A stretch of DNA of 8,826 nt from Bacteroidales bacterium (GTDB taxonomy: Bacteria > Bacteroidota > Bacteroidia > Bacteroidales > F082): assembly GCA_024689285.1 (NCBI GenBank), contig JAILDR010000246.1:1-8826 (forward strand), given 5' to 3'. The position numbers were made by a program, and so were the translations under genes. A model generated the notes under the pieces. That model saw only the letters and a list, made by a program, of their open reading frames with translations, made no database searches and was not told the DNA's origin. Shown piece after piece: positions 1 through 5,303 of the stretch (its first letter is position 1; every line of letters starts with the position of its first letter).

Positions 1-69
1 GCCATCCTCGACAGAATCGTCCATACTGCAATACGTTTTGAATTAAAAGGTGAGAGTATGAGAAAATAA
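1..69 (+). CDS. istB: IS21 helper ATPase IstB, C-terminal 22 codons (partial)
   Basis: Frame 1 reads through from the window edge to a TAA at 67–69. The peptide contains DRIVHTAIRFELKGESMRK, which matches the conserved C-terminus of IstB proteins (DR[LI]VH.A.R.EL.GES.RK). IstB is the AAA+ ATPase that works with the IstA transposase in target selection and strand transfer by IS21 elements. The Walker motifs lie upstream, outside the window. The stop codon is where the family normally ends, so the 3' end looks intact; whether the whole gene is intact cannot be judged. The identification rests on only 22 residues. Confidence 0.75.
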   Translation, partial: AILDRIVHTAIRFELKGESMRK

Positions 70-91
70 TCTATTTTTGCACCGGCAAAAG

Positions 92-135
92 TGAACGGAT
101 ATCGCCGTTTTCACTGAACGGATATCGGCCGTTTT
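92..135 (+). repeat. Subterminal direct repeats of the IS21 end
   Basis: Two copies of TGAACGGATATCG + CCGTTTT occur at 92–111 and 115–135. The second carries one extra G between the two halves. They start 23 bp apart, close to two helical turns, and the second runs into the element tip. In IS21-family elements such repeats at the ends are known as transposase-binding sites; that role is inferred here. Just inside them, 75–90 forms a hairpin with 6-bp arms (TTTTGC / GCAAAA). Confidence 0.7.
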
Positions 136-140
136 TTACA

Positions 141-180
141 CCTGCTGAATCCTTTCTGATTTCAGAACGCATTCAGCAAG
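141..180 (-). terminator. Putative corA terminator hairpin, cut off from its T-tract by the IS
   Basis: Read on the minus strand after the corA stop, 180→141 folds into a long hairpin. The outer arms are CTTGCTGAAT (180–171) and ATTCAGCAGG (150–141), pairing over 10 positions with one T·G wobble. The inner arms TTCTGA / TCAGAA (167–162, 159–154) have a 2-nt tip, and there is a 3-position internal loop between outer and inner stems. The wobble pairs only in the minus-strand transcript, which supports a minus-strand role. No T-run follows: the next bases are the tip of the IS (TGTAAAAAACGG). The likely history is insertion at the base of the terminator, displacing the T-tract. The terminator role is inferred. 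Confidence 0.45.
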
Positions 181-217
181 GGGACAGAAAGGAGGGGCGC
201 TTAATCATGTTGATGAA

Positions 218-1135
218 TCACATCATCTTCTTATGACGGAAATAAATATAGAACGCCGTGGCAACCACCGCCATAAATCCCATGATACCCCAAAACGCCC
301 ATTCTGCCTCTTGGAAAGGTAGCTTCACGTTCATGCCGTAAAGACCTGTGATGAAGGTCAAAGGCAGGATGATGGTCGACACGAGGGTCAGGATTTTCAT
401 CGTCTCGTTGGTTTTGTTGGTCTGCATCGAGTCGAAGGTCATGGAGAGGCCCTCAATCAATTCTTCGTAGTCTTCGGTCATATCCCACACCTTCTGCAGA
501 TAGTCGAGGATATTGCCCCAGTAGTCTTCCATGTATTCGATGTCGTCGGTGAAGCCCGTCACCTTACCCGTCTCGAAGAGGTGGAAGAGCCTGAGCTGAG
601 GCTTGAAGATGGTGTTGATGAGGATGAGGTTCTTGCGCGTGACGCTGATGCGCTCGATAATCTTCACCTGCTTTTCCTGCAACAGTTCGCGGTTGATGAG
701 CTCGACATCCAAGCCAACCTTGCGCAGCAGATAAACGGATTCGGTCATCAGTTTTTCGAGGATGCGGTAGAGCAGGATGTCGGAGCTGCGGAAGTTCATC
801 TCCTCGCCGTTCTGAATGCGTTCCTCGTATTCCTCAAAGAGATCATTGACACCCCAGGGGTTTTTCTCAATGGAGATGATGTATTCCTTCCCCCAGAAAA
901 TTTTTACTTCCTTGATTTTCACGAACTTGTTCTGACGGTCGAAGTTGGGGAAATGAAGGATGAGGAAGTAATAATCGTCGTAAATATCGATTTTGGGGCG
1001 TTGGTTGGCCGATTTGCAGTCTTCGATGTCTAAAGGGTGGAAGTGAAACCGGTCTTTCAGAAACTCAAAGTCTTCTTCTGTTGGGTTGTTGAGATGACGC
1101 CAGGTCAAATTTCCGATTTTCAGGCTGTTAATCAT
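218..1135 (-). CDS. corA: CorA-type Mg2+/Co2+ channel
   Basis: This 305-aa protein belongs to the CorA metal-ion transporter family, homopentameric inner-membrane channels for Mg2+ (and Co2+/Ni2+). The family signature YGMN is present, with GMN at residues 267–269 at the end of the first membrane helix (about 248–266). A second helix spans about 280–299, followed by a basic tail RHKKMM, as usual. Residues 1–240 are the charged cytosolic domain with long helices. Between the helices, the periplasmic loop (VKLPFQEAEW) is acidic and short. The length is near normal for the family. The ATG at 1135 is preceded by an unusually strong purine-rich site. The gene is separated from gldD by 109 bp and probably has its own promoter. 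Ion preference cannot be read from the sequence. Confidence 0.93.
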   Translation of the reverse strand: MINSLKIGNLTWRHLNNPTEEDFEFLKDRFHFHPLDIEDCKSANQRPKIDIYDDYYFLILHFPNFDRQNKFVKIKEVKIFWGKEYIISIEKNPWGVNDLFEEYEERIQNGEEMNFRSSDILLYRILEKLMTESVYLLRKVGLDVELINRELLQEKQVKIIERISVTRKNLILINTIFKPQLRLFHLFETGKVTGFTDDIEYMEDYWGNILDYLQKVWDMTEDYEELIEGLSMTFDSMQTNKTNETMKILTLVSTIILPLTFITGLYGMNVKLPFQEAEWAFWGIMGFMAVVATAFYIYFRHKKMM

Positions 1136-1138
1136 AGG

Positions 1139-1150
1139 CCTCCCCCCTTT
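1139..1150 (-). promoter_or_regulatory. Strong Shine-Dalgarno-like tract of corA
   Basis: The minus strand reads AAAGGGGGGAGG immediately before CCT-ATG. This is by far the most Shine-Dalgarno-like site in the window; the other genes start behind A-rich or unremarkable sequence, as is normal in Bacteroidota, where SD use is rare. It supports the ATG at 1135. The GGAGG core lies only 3 nt from the ATG, but the AAGGGG part is at normal distance. Confidence 0.6.
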
Positions 1151-1189
1151 CTTTTAAGTGAATACTCTGTTTACATCGGTGCAAAAGGT

Positions 1190-1206
1190 TTTTCGCGCCG
1201 CGAAAA
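1190..1206. promoter_or_regulatory. 17-bp perfect palindrome upstream of corA
   Basis: TTTTCGCG-C-CGCGAAAA is a perfect inverted repeat with a single central base, midway between the gldD stop and the corA start. On the minus strand it overlaps TATTTTCG (1208→1201), one base off the Bacteroidota -7 box TAnnTTTG, but no good -33 box is found. It may be an operator or promoter element for corA, or a weak end signal for gldE–gldD. No T-run follows directly, so a classic terminator is less likely. The role is uncertain. Confidence 0.4.
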
Positions 1207-1244
1207 TACATTTTTTTGGTGAAAGGAAAGGAAAAAACCGCAAA

Positions 1245-1835
1245 TTATTTCCACTCCAAGGTGTTGATCAGGTGGTCGATGTCTTGGCGGATGAAGTTGA
1301 TGACGGGCTGCATCGAGTCGTTGTCGGGCTTGAAGTTGAAATAGAGGGCACCTCTCACGAAGTTCTTTGTGCTGTCGGTGAGGTAGAACTGCATCGGGGT
1401 GGCCACACCCTTGCCGTCCATCTCGATGAAGAGGCCGTAAACATTGTGCTCTTCGTTGACAATCAAGCTGTCGCGCACGCCATTGGCCTTTTGCAGGTGC
1501 TTGGTGACCATCGTGTGGACATCTTCCAAATACTCGCTCAGGTTGCCGTCTACAGGCTTGTGCGTGATATGGATGGAGCCTTTGAATTGTGGCATTTCGA
1601 TGTTGACCCAGTTTTTCTCGTCGGGTGAATAAGGGTCGGGGGTGACTTGTGCATATTGCGGGCACTCGAAGCTGTATTTTTCGATGGTGTCGACCTTTAC
1701 ATAGCTTTTTTCGGGCAGGTCGATGCGGAAAAAGCCGCGGGGCTTGGGCAGGTAGCTCGACTGACGGTCGCACGAGACGGCGATGCAGGCGATGACAAAA
1801 GCCGCGAGTAATATGGATAATTTATTCTTCATCAT
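1245..1835 (-). CDS. gldD: Gliding motility-associated lipoprotein GldD
   Basis: GldD is a lipoprotein required for gliding in Flavobacterium johnsoniae and widely conserved in Bacteroidota, including non-gliding species. The recognition motif is PKPRGFFRIDLPEKSY right after the signal, typical of the family. From the ATG at 1835 the protein has 196 residues. It opens MMKNKLSILLAAFVIACIAVSC, a signal peptide with lipobox AVSC, the lipidated Cys being residue 22. The remainder is soluble and has no membrane helix. An ATG at 1832 is equally possible and a TTG at 1841 would add two residues; AAAGG six bases before 1835 favours the ATGs. The start lies inside the gldE end (14-bp overlap), so translation is probably coupled. 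Its molecular role is unknown. Confidence 0.88.
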   Translation of the reverse strand: MMKNKLSILLAAFVIACIAVSCDRQSSYLPKPRGFFRIDLPEKSYVKVDTIEKYSFECPQYAQVTPDPYSPDEKNWVNIEMPQFKGSIHITHKPVDGNLSEYLEDVHTMVTKHLQKANGVRDSLIVNEEHNVYGLFIEMDGKGVATPMQFYLTDSTKNFVRGALYFNFKPDNDSMQPVINFIRQDIDHLINTLEWK

Positions 1836-3162
1836 AAACAACCTTTACTTCCTTGATACGTTTCCTGTCGGCATCGGTGATTTCCATATGGAACTTTTCG
1901 AAGTTGAACTTGAAGCCAATCTCGGGGATGCGCCCCTCGATTTCGAGGATCAATCCGGCCAGGGTGTCGGCCTCTCCCTGCATGGGTTCAAAGTAGTCTT
2001 CATCCACGCCAAACACTTTGCAGAAATCGACGATGCTGGTTTGTGCCTTGAAGAGGTAGCTGCCGTCGTCCAGTTTCTTGTAGTGTTCCTCTTCGTTGGT
2101 TTGGTCGAATTCGTCATTAATCTCTCCAACAATCTCTTCGATGACGTCTTCCATGGTAATCAGGCCCGATGTGCCGCCATATTCGTCGACGACAATGGCG
2201 ATGTGGATTTTCTTCTCACGGAAATCTTGGAATAAGTCGTTGATTTTGCGGTTTTCCGGCACGAAGAAGGCGGGTCGGACGAGCTTCTGCCATTCGTAAA
2301 ACTGGGCGTCGAGGTAGGGCAGGAGGTCTTTCACATAGAGGATGCCGCTAACTTTGTCTAAGGTTCCCTCGTAAACGGGAATCCTTGAGAATCCGCTTCT
2401 GATGACGGTGGCGAGCATGACAGAAAAATCCATGTTTTTTTCCACCCCGATGATGTCGATGCGCGGTATCATCACGCCGCTCACTTCCTTCTCGCTGAAC
2501 GAGGCGATGCCTTTCAGCATCTGTTTCTCTTCAAGCGGTGTTGATTCTTCGGTGGCGATTTCCACGGCGGTGGAGAGGTCTTCCAACGAGATTTCGCCTT
2601 TTTTCTTCTCCAAGTGCTTGTCAATGAACGAAGTGGAGTTGACCAAAAGCTTGCTCAATGGTTTGAAGAGGCCGTTGAGGAAACGCAATGGACGTGCCAT
2701 GAAGCGACAAACGGCGATGGGCCGTTTGCTGGCGAAAATCTTTGGTGTGATTTCACCCACAATTAATATTAATGAGGTGACGATAACCACTTCCAGAAGG
2801 AAAGCGGCTATAGGGTGGTTATCCATATCGAACAGCTGCATCATAATGTAGGTCGACAACAAAGTGATGGTCACGTTGACAAAGTTGTTGCCTATCAGAA
2901 TGGTAGCCAGCAGGGTCTTGGGCCTTTCGCGGAGTTTGAGTGCCAATTGGCTTTTCACGTCGTTGCGCGATTCAAGCTCGTCGATGTCGGCTGGCTGCAA
3001 AGAGAAAAAAGCAGTTTCGCTGCCTGATATCAAGGCGGAAGCCACAAGGAGCAGGCACAATACGACCAGTCCTATAATGGCATTGACGGTAAATCCAGTG
3101 AAAAAGTTGTTTGAAACAACGGTAAGGAGTCCTATGAGAGGGTCAGGGTCGGGTGTTTCCAA
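1822..3162 (-). CDS. gldE: Gliding motility-associated membrane protein GldE (CNNM/CorC-like)
   Basis: This 446-aa protein has the three-part layout of the CorC/TlyC (hemolysin C-like) family. An N-terminal CNNM/DUF21 membrane domain has helices about 26–46, 83–105 and 116–136 and motifs SGSETAFFSL and GEITPKIFA. Two CBS domains follow (about 228–283 with MIPR, and 297–350 with VVDEYGGTSGLITMEDVIEEIVGEI). A CorC/HlyC-type domain (about 362–444) ends it. Relatives include Mg2+/Co2+ efflux proteins. In F. johnsoniae, gldE was found together with gldD and affects gliding. The start is unusual: TTG at 3162 is the only plausible in-frame initiator after the TAA at 3177–3175, and it has no SD. The first residues METPDPDP resemble the start of relatives. 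The stop overlaps gldD. Substrate transport by GldE is not established. Confidence 0.9.
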   Translation of the reverse strand: METPDPDPLIGLLTVVSNNFFTGFTVNAIIGLVVLCLLLVASALISGSETAFFSLQPADIDELESRNDVKSQLALKLRERPKTLLATILIGNNFVNVTITLLSTYIMMQLFDMDNHPIAAFLLEVVIVTSLILIVGEITPKIFASKRPIAVCRFMARPLRFLNGLFKPLSKLLVNSTSFIDKHLEKKKGEISLEDLSTAVEIATEESTPLEEKQMLKGIASFSEKEVSGVMIPRIDIIGVEKNMDFSVMLATVIRSGFSRIPVYEGTLDKVSGILYVKDLLPYLDAQFYEWQKLVRPAFFVPENRKINDLFQDFREKKIHIAIVVDEYGGTSGLITMEDVIEEIVGEINDEFDQTNEEEHYKKLDDGSYLFKAQTSIVDFCKVFGVDEDYFEPMQGEADTLAGLILEIEGRIPEIGFKFNFEKFHMEITDADRKRIKEVKVVYDEE

Positions 3163-3184
3163 AGCAGTGTGTTTTTACGTTTTG

Positions 3185-3198
3185 TGCGGCAAAATTAC
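3185..3198 (-). promoter_or_regulatory. Putative gldE–gldD promoter (-7 box)
   Basis: The minus strand reads GTAATTTTGCCGCA, containing TAATTTTG (3197→3190), an exact fit to the Bacteroidota -7 box TAnnTTTG. No TTTG is seen 19–21 bases upstream, so the -33 part is missing or degenerate. Transcription would start about 3184–3182, leaving a leader of only about 20 bases before the TTG start. The same 14-mer, with one change, occurs before mutY. Confidence 0.45.
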
Positions 3199-3229
3199 AA
3201 AAAACTTCCAACATACGTGGAGTCATTCG

Positions 3230-3685
3230 TTAAAAAGGCAGGTCGTCGCCTTCTTCTGTGTCGTTGCCTTGTGGGGTGTAGCCTGTGGGAGCGGGCTCGT
3301 TGGTGGGCTCGTAGGGCTGTCCGTAGGACGATTGAACGGCACTGCGTCCTGGGGCCAGCTGCATCATCTTGTCGGCATGGATTTCGGTGACGTATCGCAC
3401 GTTGCCGTTCTGGTCTGTGTATTGGCGGGTGCGCAACTTGCCTTCCACGTACATCAGGTCGCCCTTGGAATAATTGCGTTTGCCTTCAGCGATGTCGTTG
3501 GCCAAGTAGCCAAGCACAACGAGGTTGTGCCAGTCGGTCTGTTCCACCCAGTTCTGGTCGCGGTCGCGATAGCGTTCCGAAGTGGCCAGGGTTGCTGTTA
3601 TTTTGTGGTTGCCGTTTTCGAATGTGATTACTTCGGGGTCTCTACCAAGGCGCCCGATGAGGATGACTTTGTTCAAACTTGCCAT
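3230..3685 (-). CDS. ssb: Single-stranded DNA-binding protein Ssb
   Basis: Ssb coats single-stranded DNA during replication, repair and recombination, usually as a homotetramer, and recruits partner proteins through its tail. The 151 residues show the OB-fold region (about 1–110) opening with LNKVILIGRLGRDPE and containing the aromatic DNA-contact segment TDWHNLVV (W52). A Gln/Pro/Gly/Tyr-rich disordered linker follows, and the acidic tip DDLPF is the conserved partner-binding peptide. The length is slightly short but normal for Bacteroidota. The ATG at 3685 lies 11 bp after the mutY stop with no SD. Co-transcription with mutY is likely; an extra internal promoter in the end of mutY is possible. 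No oddities were found. Confidence 0.96.
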   Translation of the reverse strand: MASLNKVILIGRLGRDPEVITFENGNHKITATLATSERYRDRDQNWVEQTDWHNLVVLGYLANDIAEGKRNYSKGDLMYVEGKLRTRQYTDQNGNVRYVTEIHADKMMQLAPGRSAVQSSYGQPYEPTNEPAPTGYTPQGNDTEEGDDLPF

Positions 3686-3696
3686 GATAATTCAGT

Positions 3697-4746
3697 TTAA
3701 GTGGTTAGGTATAAGTCTATTAAGCGTGGAATGGGGTAGTTTCCCAAGTCCCTTTCAGGGGTCAAAGTTAAGCCTTTTGTTTCAATATGCAACAATTCTT
3801 GCGAAAGATTTATCTCGATGAATTGTGCTACAATGGTGCGGTGGGTTAGCTTATGGGTGAAGACAGATGAGGTTTTTGTTAGTGTAAATGGTTTGTGTTC
3901 AATGAGTTGAAGAAACATTTCGGAACTGACAACTTCTTCTACAGTCATGGTTTTTTCGCTCTCAATGCATGGGAAATCGTAGAGGTTGCGCCAGATGTCG
4001 TTGTCGCTGCGTTTGTGGAGATAGATGTTGTCTTTTATTCTGATAACCAAGTAGTTGAAATATCTTGTGGTGACTTTCAGCTTTTGCAGTTTGACGGGTC
4101 GTTGCATAACGGTCTGTCGCCCGAAGGCGAGGCAATGGGCTTGCAGCTGACAGAGAAGGCAGTTGGGGTTCTTCGGTGTGCAATGCAACGCGCCAAATTC
4201 CATCAGGGCTTGGTTGTGAAGCCCGGGTTGCTCGCGGTTGAGCAGCGCATTGGCGGTTTGGGCAAAAAGCGTCTGTCCCTCATGGCTATTAATAGGTGTA
4301 TTGATGTCGAGGAGCCGTGAGAGGACGCGGTACACATTTCCGTCAACCACGGCATAGGGCAGGTTAAAGGCTATAGAGGCGATGGCGGCGGCGGTATATG
4401 CTCCCACTCCTTTGAGTTTTAATAGCTTGTCATAATCTGCAGGAAACGCTCCGCCATGTTGCTCCACTACTTGAAGGGCGCATTGGTGCAGATTGCGGGC
4501 GCGGGAATAATAGCCCAACCCCTGCCACATCTTCAGCACCTCTTCCTCGGTGGCGGCTGCAAGGTCGTTCACCATGGGCCATTTCTCAACGAAACGTAGG
4601 TAATAATCCCGGCCCTGGTTGACGCGGGTTTGCTGCAAAATGACCTCCGAGAGCCATACTTGGTAGGGCGTGGGATGGTGGCGCCAGGGTAGGTCGCGTC
4701 GGTTTTCAGCATACCAATTAATTAAGGTGTCTTGTATGAAATCCAT
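3697..4746 (-). CDS. mutY: A/G-specific adenine DNA glycosylase MutY
   Basis: MutY removes adenine mispaired with 8-oxoguanine, preventing G:C to T:A changes. All key parts are visible in the 349 residues. The catalytic Glu34 is in SEVILQQTRV. A helix-hairpin-helix spans about 108–122 (LKLKGVGAYTAAA). The catalytic Asp135 is in VVDGNVYR. The [4Fe-4S] cluster cysteines are C189, C196, C199 and C205 with the classic C-X6-C-X2-C-X5-C spacing. The C-terminal NUDIX-like domain (about 228–345) that reads 8-oxoG includes FTHKLTHR (296–303). The length is typical. The ATG at 4746 gives an N-terminus at the usual distance from the catalytic Glu. It is the first gene of the leftward cluster, with about 90 bases of leader from the predicted promoter. 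Confidence 0.97.
   Translation of the reverse strand: MDFIQDTLINWYAENRRDLPWRHHPTPYQVWLSEVILQQTRVNQGRDYYLRFVEKWPMVNDLAAATEEEVLKMWQGLGYYSRARNLHQCALQVVEQHGGAFPADYDKLLKLKGVGAYTAAAIASIAFNLPYAVVDGNVYRVLSRLLDINTPINSHEGQTLFAQTANALLNREQPGLHNQALMEFGALHCTPKNPNCLLCQLQAHCLAFGRQTVMQRPVKLQKLKVTTRYFNYLVIRIKDNIYLHKRSDNDIWRNLYDFPCIESEKTMTVEEVVSSEMFLQLIEHKPFTLTKTSSVFTHKLTHRTIVAQFIEINLSQELLHIETKGLTLTPERDLGNYPIPRLIDLYLTT
3763..3792 (-). promoter_or_regulatory. Possible internal ssb promoter within the mutY 3' end
   Basis: On the minus strand TAACTTTG (3770→3763) fits TAnnTTTG exactly, and TTG lies 19 bases upstream (3792→3790), the expected Bacteroidota spacing. Transcription would begin near 3757, giving a leader of about 70 bases to the ssb ATG. 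It lies inside the mutY coding region, so the match could be chance. If real, it would let ssb be expressed independently of mutY. Confidence 0.4.
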
Positions 4747-4788
4747 TGTCAGATTTTCCGAAATTCTTTATTCTTAACTGTTTAGACG

Positions 4789-4812
4789 AAAAAAAATCAA
4801 CAAATTTTGTTG
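4789..4812 (-). promoter_or_regulatory. Hairpin plus T8 in the mutY leader (possible attenuator)
   Basis: On the minus strand CAACAAA-A-TTTGTTG (4812→4798), a perfect 15-bp palindrome, is followed by A and then eight T's (4796→4789). This is terminator-like in shape, though the stem is AT-rich and weak. It would lie about 25–45 bases into a transcript starting near 4836 and before the mutY ATG, so it could end a part of the transcripts early. Alternatively the palindrome is an operator on the HU -33 box and the A-tract an upstream element of that promoter. Confidence 0.35.
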
Positions 4813-4838
4813 CCGTATCGAAAATGTTTGTACTTTTG
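4806..4838 (+). promoter_or_regulatory. HU promoter, full Bacteroidota consensus
   Basis: TTTG at 4806–4809 and TACTTTTG at 4831–4838 are separated by 21 bp, an exact fit to TTTG-n19-21-TAnnTTTG. The start would be about 4844, giving a leader of about 44 bases that is A-rich before the HU ATG. An A8 tract at 4789–4796 lies upstream, and the -33 box is the right half of a perfect 15-bp palindrome (4798–4812). This is the best promoter match in the window. Confidence 0.75.
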
Positions 4839-4850
4839 CGGCAAATTTAC
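4837..4850 (-). promoter_or_regulatory. Putative mutY promoter (-7 box)
   Basis: The minus strand reads GTAAATTTGCCGCA; TAAATTTG (4849→4842) fits the Bacteroidota -7 box exactly. The -33 region (about 4869–4875) has no clear TTTG. The predicted start, about 4836, falls inside the -7 box of the HU promoter on the other strand. Confidence 0.45.
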
Positions 4851-4887
4851 GACAAACACATAAAATAACCATTAAAAAAGAAGAAAA

Positions 4888-5160
4888 ATGACAAAAGCAG
4901 AAATCGTGGCTGAAATCGCCAACAAGACCGGTATCGAGAAGAGTGCCGTTCAGAATGTGGTTGAGAACTTTATGGAAGTCGTCAAGGCATCGATGGCCAA
5001 AGGCGAAAACGTATATCTGAGAGGCTTCGGCAGCTTCATTATCAAGGTCAGAGCTGAAAAGACTGGCCGTAACATTGGCAAGAACGTGGCCATTACTATT
5101 CCCGCTCACAAGATCCCGGCCTTCAAGCCCGCCAAGACTTTCATGAACGCTGTTAAATAA
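4888..5160 (+). CDS. hup: HU-type DNA-binding protein
   Basis: This 90-aa protein has the length and fold signature of HU, a small nucleoid protein that binds and bends DNA as a dimer. The N-terminal helices (MTKAEIVAEIANKTG...) are followed by the GFGSF turn (46–50). The DNA-binding arm runs about 52–76, and IPAFKPAKTF forms the C-terminal helix start. At the arm tip, where E. coli HU has the DNA-inserting proline of the RNP motif, this protein has RNI (Ile63), which I recall as common in Bacteroidota HU proteins. The ATG at 4888 follows an A-rich stretch with GAAG but no real SD. The gene is transcribed from the strong promoter at 4806–4838 and is followed 27 bp later by a small basic gene. 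Confidence 0.95.
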   Translation: MTKAEIVAEIANKTGIEKSAVQNVVENFMEVVKASMAKGENVYLRGFGSFIIKVRAEKTGRNIGKNVAITIPAHKIPAFKPAKTFMNAVK

Positions 5161-5187
5161 AGAATCAACTCATAAAATCATCATACT

Positions 5188-5277
5188 ATGCCAAACGGTA
5201 AGAAACACAAGAGACACAAGATGTCTACGCATAAGCGCAAAAAACGCTTAAGAAAGGACAGACACAAGAAGAAATAA
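5188..5277 (+). CDS. 29-aa Lys/Arg/His-rich basic protein, possibly ribosome-associated
   Basis: ATG at 5188 to TAA at 5275–5277 encodes 29 residues, starting MPNGKKHKRHKMSTHKRKK and ending RLRKDRHKKK. About two thirds are Lys, Arg or His, and only Asp24 is acidic. The gene sits 27 bp after HU and before a strong terminator, so it shares the HU transcript. I recall near-identical short proteins as conserved in Bacteroidota. The KRKKRLRK.RHKK pattern resembles the AURKAIP1/COX24 (DUF1713) motif of tiny ribosomal proteins such as mycobacterial bS22. A ribosomal role is therefore plausible but inferred. The start lacks an SD (AAATCATCATACT before ATG). The codon mix (aag, aaa, cgc, aga, cac) and intact frame argue for a real gene despite its size. 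Confidence 0.8.
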   Translation: MPNGKKHKRHKMSTHKRKKRLRKDRHKKK

Positions 5278-5303
5278 GCTCTTCTTGAGCCTAAACAAGA
5301 AAG

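Larger units (their letters stand above)
1..140 (+). mobile_element. Right end of an IS21-family insertion sequence (left part outside window)
   Basis: The first 140 bases hold the end of an IS21-type element: the tail of its ATPase gene istB, then about 70 bases of non-coding end sequence. The probable outer edge is the CA of ...TTTTTTACA at 138–140, so the tip read inwards is TGTAAAAAACGGCC. IS21-family elements commonly end in CA and carry repeated motifs near their tips; two such copies are present at 92–135. Host sequence starts at about 141 because an intact hairpin belonging to the corA 3' region begins there. The target duplication and the left end cannot be seen. The exact edge is inferred. 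Confidence 0.72.

Noticed and set aside
92..135. Start of a CRISPR array
   Set aside because: Only two copies, adjacent with a 3-base gap, and located at an IS tip; no spacers.
1171..1773. 200-codon minus-strand frame overlapping gldD
   Set aside because: Out of frame with the clear GldD motif and lipoprotein signal; Arg/His/Pro-rich composition typical of a frame-shifted reading.
1836..1841. TTG start of gldD, two residues longer
   Set aside because: ATG codons at 1835 and 1832 are better placed after AAAGG and give a normal signal peptide.
2864..3700. 278-codon plus-strand frame across the gldE/ssb junction
   Set aside because: Antisense to ssb and the gldE N-terminus, spanning their promoter region; no domain recognised.
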